Positions 5,797 through 8,249 of a stretch of DNA of 8,249 nt are shown here, piece by piece (position 1 is the first letter of the stretch; the number at the start of each line of letters is the position of its first letter). The translations under genes were made by a program, and so were the position numbers. The DNA is from Bacteroidales bacterium (GTDB lineage: Bacteria > Bacteroidota > Bacteroidia > Bacteroidales > WCHB1-69): the NCBI GenBank assembly GCA_028684405.1, contig JAQUGA010000105.1, positions 1 through 8,249 on the forward strand, in the 5' to 3' direction. The notes beneath the pieces were generated by a model. That model was not told where the DNA came from and ran no database searches. It saw only the letters and a list, made by a program, of their open reading frames with translations.

Positions 5797-6675
5797 CTAT
5801 TGGAGTGATTTTTTTGCTGCTTTCAATGTGTTTTGGAGCAATCCTGCAATTGTCATGGGTCCCACTCCGCCAGGAACTGGAGAAATGGCTCCTGCAAGTT
5901 TTGCTGCAGATTCATAATGAACATCACCAACCAATCTGAAACCCGATTTTTTGCTGCTGTCTTCAATTCTGTGAATGCCGACGTCAATAATAGTGGCTCC
6001 TTTTTTAATATATGTTTCGTCAATCATTTGTGGTTGGCCGATGGCTATAATTAGAATATCAGCCCGCTTACAAATTTCACGTAAGTTTTTTGTTTTAGTG
6101 TGACAAACTGTAACAGAGCAGTTTCCGGGGTTAGAATTTCGAGACATTAGGATGGACATCGGTCTGCCTACTATGTTGCTACGACCCAGTACAACACATT
6201 CTTTGCCTTCGGTTTCAATCTTGGCGTGCGAGAGCATTTCTATAATTCCTGATGGAGTTGCAGGCAAATATGTTTCTTGTCCCAATACCATTTTGCCAAC
6301 GTTTTCTGGATGAAATCCGTCTACATCTTTTTCGGGTTTAATGGCTTGAATAATTCTTTTTTCGCAAATATGTTTAGGCAAAGGGAGTTGTATAATCAAT
6401 CCATCAATATCATTATCGTCGTTGATAAATCCGATGGACTCTAAAAGTTCTTTTTCGCTTATGGTGGACGGAAAGCGATAGATGGAAGAGATAAATCCGA
6501 CCTCCTTGGCTGCTTTTTCTTTGTTGGCAACATAAGTCTGACTAGCTTCATCTTCTCCCACTAAAATGGCCGCTAAATGTGGTGCTCTTAAGCCCTTGTC
6601 TAGCATATTTTCGACCTCTGTAATAATTTCTTTTTTTATTTTGTTGGAAATCTCTTTTCCGTCAATGATTTTCAT
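5797..6675 (-). CDS. folD: Bifunctional methylenetetrahydrofolate dehydrogenase/methenyl-THF cyclohydrolase
   Basis: FolD interconverts 5,10-methylene-THF and 10-formyl-THF in two steps (NADP-dependent dehydrogenase, then cyclohydrolase) in the cytoplasm, supplying one-carbon units for purines and formyl-Met. The length of 292 residues is normal for the family. Catalytic elements are all present: Y48-x3-K52 within SQTYVANKEKA (the general acid/base pair), Q96 in IIQLPLP, KDVDG with D119 (116-120), the nucleotide-binding GRSNIVGRPMS (164-174), TVCHTKT (189-195), and the C-terminal signature PGGVGPMT (268-275). Nothing essential is missing. The ATG at 6675 gives the usual N-terminus (MKIIDGKEIS). 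It lies 21 bases after the ffh stop, so the two genes probably share a transcript. No functional link to Ffh is needed; such pairing of housekeeping genes is ordinary. Confidence 0.98.
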   Translation of the reverse strand: MKIIDGKEISNKIKKEIITEVENMLDKGLRAPHLAAILVGEDEASQTYVANKEKAAKEVGFISSIYRFPSTISEKELLESIGFINDDNDIDGLIIQLPLPKHICEKRIIQAIKPEKDVDGFHPENVGKMVLGQETYLPATPSGIIEMLSHAKIETEGKECVVLGRSNIVGRPMSILMSRNSNPGNCSVTVCHTKTKNLREICKRADILIIAIGQPQMIDETYIKKGATIIDVGIHRIEDSSKKSGFRLVGDVHYESAAKLAGAISPVPGGVGPMTIAGLLQNTLKAAKKSLQ

Positions 6676-6696
6676 GGTGATTTTTATTTTTATTTT

Positions 6697-8016
6697 TTAG
6701 CGTTTTATTCTTTTAGGAAGAGCACCCTTGTTTGTAGTTACCATTTTCATCATTTTGCGGGTATCATCAAACTGTTTAATCAATCGGTTTACCTCTTGAA
6801 TATTTGTTCCGCTCCCTGAGGCAATTCTTTTGCGTCTGCTTCCATTAAGCAATATTGGGTTTTCTCTCTCTTCAGGAGTCATCGATTGAATGATGGCTTC
6901 GATGCCTTTGAAAGCATTTTCGTCAATGTCGACGTTTTTAACGGCTTTTGACATTCCTGGAATCATCCCCACTAAATCCTTGATGTTTCCCATTTTTTTT
7001 ATTTGGTTGATTTGTCCCAAAAAGTCGTTAAAGTTAAATTGATCTTTGGCAATTTTTTTCTGAAGTTTTTTAGCCTCTTCTTCATCATATTGTTCTTGAG
7101 CTTTCTCCACAAAAGTGACGATGTCGCCCATGCCCAAAATCCGATCTGCCATACGTTCTGGATGGAAAACATCAATGGCGTCCATTTTTTCGCCCAAGCC
7201 CACAAATTTGATGGGCTTATTTACGATAGATTTTATGGTTAGTGCAGCACCACCACGAGTATCCCCATCTAGTTTTGTCAAAATTACACCCGTAAAGTCC
7301 AAACGGTCATTAAATGCTTTAGCCGTATTCACTGCATCTTGGCCCGTCATGGAGTCAACTACAAATAATATTTCGTGTGGATTCAGGTTGTTTTTCAGGG
7401 AACTAATTTCATCCATCATCATTTCGTCTACTGCCAATCGACCTGCCGTATCTATAATCACGGTATTGAAGCCGTTCATTTTAGCATGTTTTACTGCTTT
7501 TAGGGCAATGTCAACTGGTTTTTTGCTTTCGATGTCGGAAAATACTTCAACTCCAATTTGACTACCAAGGGTTTGAAGTTGGTCAATCGCTGCTGGACGG
7601 TAAACGTCACAGGCAACAAGCAAAGGTTTTTTTCCTCTTTTATTCTTTAGATGGGATGCTAGTTTGGCTGAAAAAGTAGTTTTTCCTGATCCTTGCAAAC
7701 CAGCCATTAGTATAATTGTTGGGTTGGCTTGTGTTTCGATGTCTACTTTTGTAGAACCCATAAGTTCCGTCAACTCATCATGCACAATTTTAATCATCAA
7801 TTGTGATGGCGAAAGAGCAGTTAAAACATTTTGACCTAGTGCTTTTCTTTTAACTTCATCCGCAAAATCTTTGGCCACTTTGTAACTTACGTCGGCATCT
7901 AAAAGCGCTTTGCGAACCTCTTTTAAAGTTTCAGCAACATTTATTTCGGTAATTTGACCATGTCCTTTTAGTACCTTAAAGGCTCTATCAAGTTTATCGC
8001 TTAAATTTTCAAACAT
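6697..8016 (-). CDS. ffh: Signal recognition particle protein Ffh (SRP54)
   Basis: Ffh binds the 4.5S/SRP RNA and hydrophobic signal sequences of nascent chains, and hands the ribosome to the receptor FtsY through paired GTPases. The 439 residues show the N domain (about 1-95, with ALLDADVSYKVAKDF), the G domain with P-loop GLQGSGKTT (106-114), VYRPAAIDQL (138-147), DTAGR (189-193), TKLDGDTRGG (247-256) and GLGEK (273-277), and the M domain (about 325-430) with the RNA-binding segment NGSRRKRIASGSG (391-403) followed by VNRLIKQFDD. Length and order are normal. The finger-loop region (about 341-372) carries fewer methionines than E. coli Ffh; M342, M351 and M355 are the ones present. The ATG at 8016 is the only sensible start. 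A promoter lies about 40 bases upstream and a terminator of the preceding gene lies beyond it, so ffh heads its own transcript. The RNA partner gene is not in the window. Confidence 0.98.
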   Translation of the reverse strand: MFENLSDKLDRAFKVLKGHGQITEINVAETLKEVRKALLDADVSYKVAKDFADEVKRKALGQNVLTALSPSQLMIKIVHDELTELMGSTKVDIETQANPTIILMAGLQGSGKTTFSAKLASHLKNKRGKKPLLVACDVYRPAAIDQLQTLGSQIGVEVFSDIESKKPVDIALKAVKHAKMNGFNTVIIDTAGRLAVDEMMMDEISSLKNNLNPHEILFVVDSMTGQDAVNTAKAFNDRLDFTGVILTKLDGDTRGGAALTIKSIVNKPIKFVGLGEKMDAIDVFHPERMADRILGMGDIVTFVEKAQEQYDEEEAKKLQKKIAKDQFNFNDFLGQINQIKKMGNIKDLVGMIPGMSKAVKNVDIDENAFKGIEAIIQSMTPEERENPILLNGSRRKRIASGSGTNIQEVNRLIKQFDDTRKMMKMVTTNKGALPKRIKR

Positions 8017-8042
8017 ATAATATTAGTATTGTTATTGGTTAA

Positions 8043-8059
8043 TACATTTTGCAAATGTA
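8043..8059. repeat. Inverted repeat covering the ffh -7 element
   Basis: TACATTT (8043-8049) and AAATGTA (8053-8059) form a perfect 7-base inverted repeat around a 3-base centre (TGC). One arm is part of the -7 element and the other lies at the expected transcription start. It could be an operator or a small 5'-end hairpin, or chance in AT-rich DNA. Confidence 0.5.
8052..8059 (-). promoter_or_regulatory. Promoter -7 element of ffh
   Basis: On the minus strand TACATTTG is an exact match to the Bacteroidota -7 consensus TAnnTTTG and is followed by C, giving the common TTTGC form. A transcript would start near 8046, leaving a leader of about 30 bases before the ffh ATG at 8016. The -33 TTG is not convincing at the expected spacing; a run of T precedes the -7 element. 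The site lies between the upstream terminator and ffh, where a promoter is expected. Confidence 0.65.
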
Positions 8060-8068
8060 CAAAAAAAG

Positions 8069-8090
8069 CGTAAATCAGATTTGTTTTACG
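8069..8090. repeat. Inverted repeat at the -33 region of the ffh promoter
   Basis: CGTAAA (8069-8074) and TTTACG (8085-8090) form a perfect 6-base inverted repeat with a 10-base spacer. Its centre is about 33 bases upstream of the inferred ffh transcription start. The spacing resembles binding sites of dimeric regulators, but no regulator is identified and the arms are short. Confidence 0.4.
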
Positions 8091-8133
8091 GCATTTTAAG
8101 ACAAGACTTTTTTGAAAATTTCAATATTTATAT

Positions 8134-8169
8134 AAAAAAAGCCAATTTCCGTTGAAATTGGCTTTTTTT
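8134..8169 (-). terminator. Rho-independent terminator of the upstream T9SS-cargo gene
   Basis: A perfect 16-base-pair stem is formed by A7-GCCAATTTC and GAAATTGGC-T7 around the 4-base loop CGTT. On the minus strand it lies 14 bases after the stop codon at 8184 and ends in a T run, so it should stop transcription of the truncated gene before ffh. Because the stem is symmetric with an A run on one side and a T run on the other, it could also act on plus-strand transcripts, though no plus-strand gene is seen here. Confidence 0.9.
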
Positions 8170-8183
8170 ATTTTCAGATACAA

Positions 8184-8249
8184 TTAACGCAGTATTGTAA
8201 AGTGTCCGCTGTATTCTCGTCTTCTGCCTTCCAAATCTTTTATAAAGAA
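8184..8249 (-). CDS. C-terminal end of a probable T9SS type B cargo protein (cut by window edge)
   Basis: Only the last 21 codons and the TAA stop are present. They encode a peptide that starts FFIKDLEGRRR and ends EYSGHFTILR. The pattern of an aromatic/basic strand, D-x-x-G turn, then Y-x-G-x-(V/F)-T-(I/L)-(L/I)-R at the very end is that of the gliding-motility-associated C-terminal (CHU_C, T9SS type B sorting) domain, which directs proteins through the type IX secretion system to the cell surface or medium. The type A sorting domain usually ends differently (a K/I-rich VxKxIxxx strand). With so few residues the call is by ending pattern only. It would make this a substrate of the machinery that includes the SprE/PorW protein in the same window. 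A strong terminator follows at 8134-8169. Confidence 0.6.
   Translation of the reverse strand, partial: FFIKDLEGRRREYSGHFTILR

Noticed and set aside
6999..7205. 68-codon minus-strand frame inside ffh
   Set aside because: Out-of-frame shadow of the conserved Ffh reading frame.
7115..7561. 148-codon open frame on the plus strand
   Set aside because: It lies wholly antisense to the G domain of ffh, has no recognisable motif, and is explained by the reading frame of the conserved gene.
1..8249. Search for a mobile element, CRISPR array, tRNA/rRNA or defence system
   Set aside because: No transposase-, integrase-, Cas- or phage-like protein, no regularly spaced repeats and no cloverleaf-like sequence was seen. 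All long frames are accounted for by housekeeping or T9SS genes.

Overview
The window is AT-rich and reads as a chromosomal housekeeping segment from a member of the Bacteroidota. Four things point there: a SprE/PorW-type type IX secretion lipoprotein; the tail of a gene ending in what looks like a T9SS type B (gliding-motility-associated) C-terminal signal; an AtpB with the signal-peptide-bearing N-terminal extension usual in this phylum; and a TAnnTTTG -7 promoter element with no clear Shine-Dalgarno sequences. All supported genes lie on the minus strand, so transcription runs from high to low coordinates.

In order of transcription: (1) 8184-8249, the last 21 codons of a probable T9SS cargo protein, followed by a strong symmetric terminator at 8134-8169. 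(2) 8016-5319, ffh (SRP GTPase), folD (one-carbon/folate enzyme) and a small exported protein of unknown function, separated by 21 and 28 bases and probably co-transcribed from a promoter at about 8052-8059. (3) 5216-2595, a large TPR lipoprotein of the SprE/PorW family, apparently starting at a TTG codon. (4) 2385-1, a bactofilin, an AtpZ-like two-helix protein, a four-helix AtpI-like protein, atpB (subunit a) and the first part of atpE (subunit c). The F-type ATP synthase operon continues beyond base 1.

The first block serves protein targeting and C1 metabolism. SprE/PorW links the energised T9SS ring to the outer-membrane translocon, and the truncated gene at the right edge probably encodes a substrate of that system. 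The last block encodes the membrane (Fo) part of ATP synthase with its usual small accessory membrane proteins, preceded by a cytoskeletal bactofilin whose reading frame overlaps atpZ by 11 bases.

I see no mobile element, CRISPR array, RNA gene, phage gene or defence system. No gene-free stretch exceeds about 210 bases. I found no clear new system. The points most worth a second look are the uncharacterised four-helix protein between atpZ and atpB, the bactofilin/atpZ overlap, the inverted repeats over the ffh promoter, the histidine-rich exported extension of AtpB, and the TTG start of the SprE/PorW gene.
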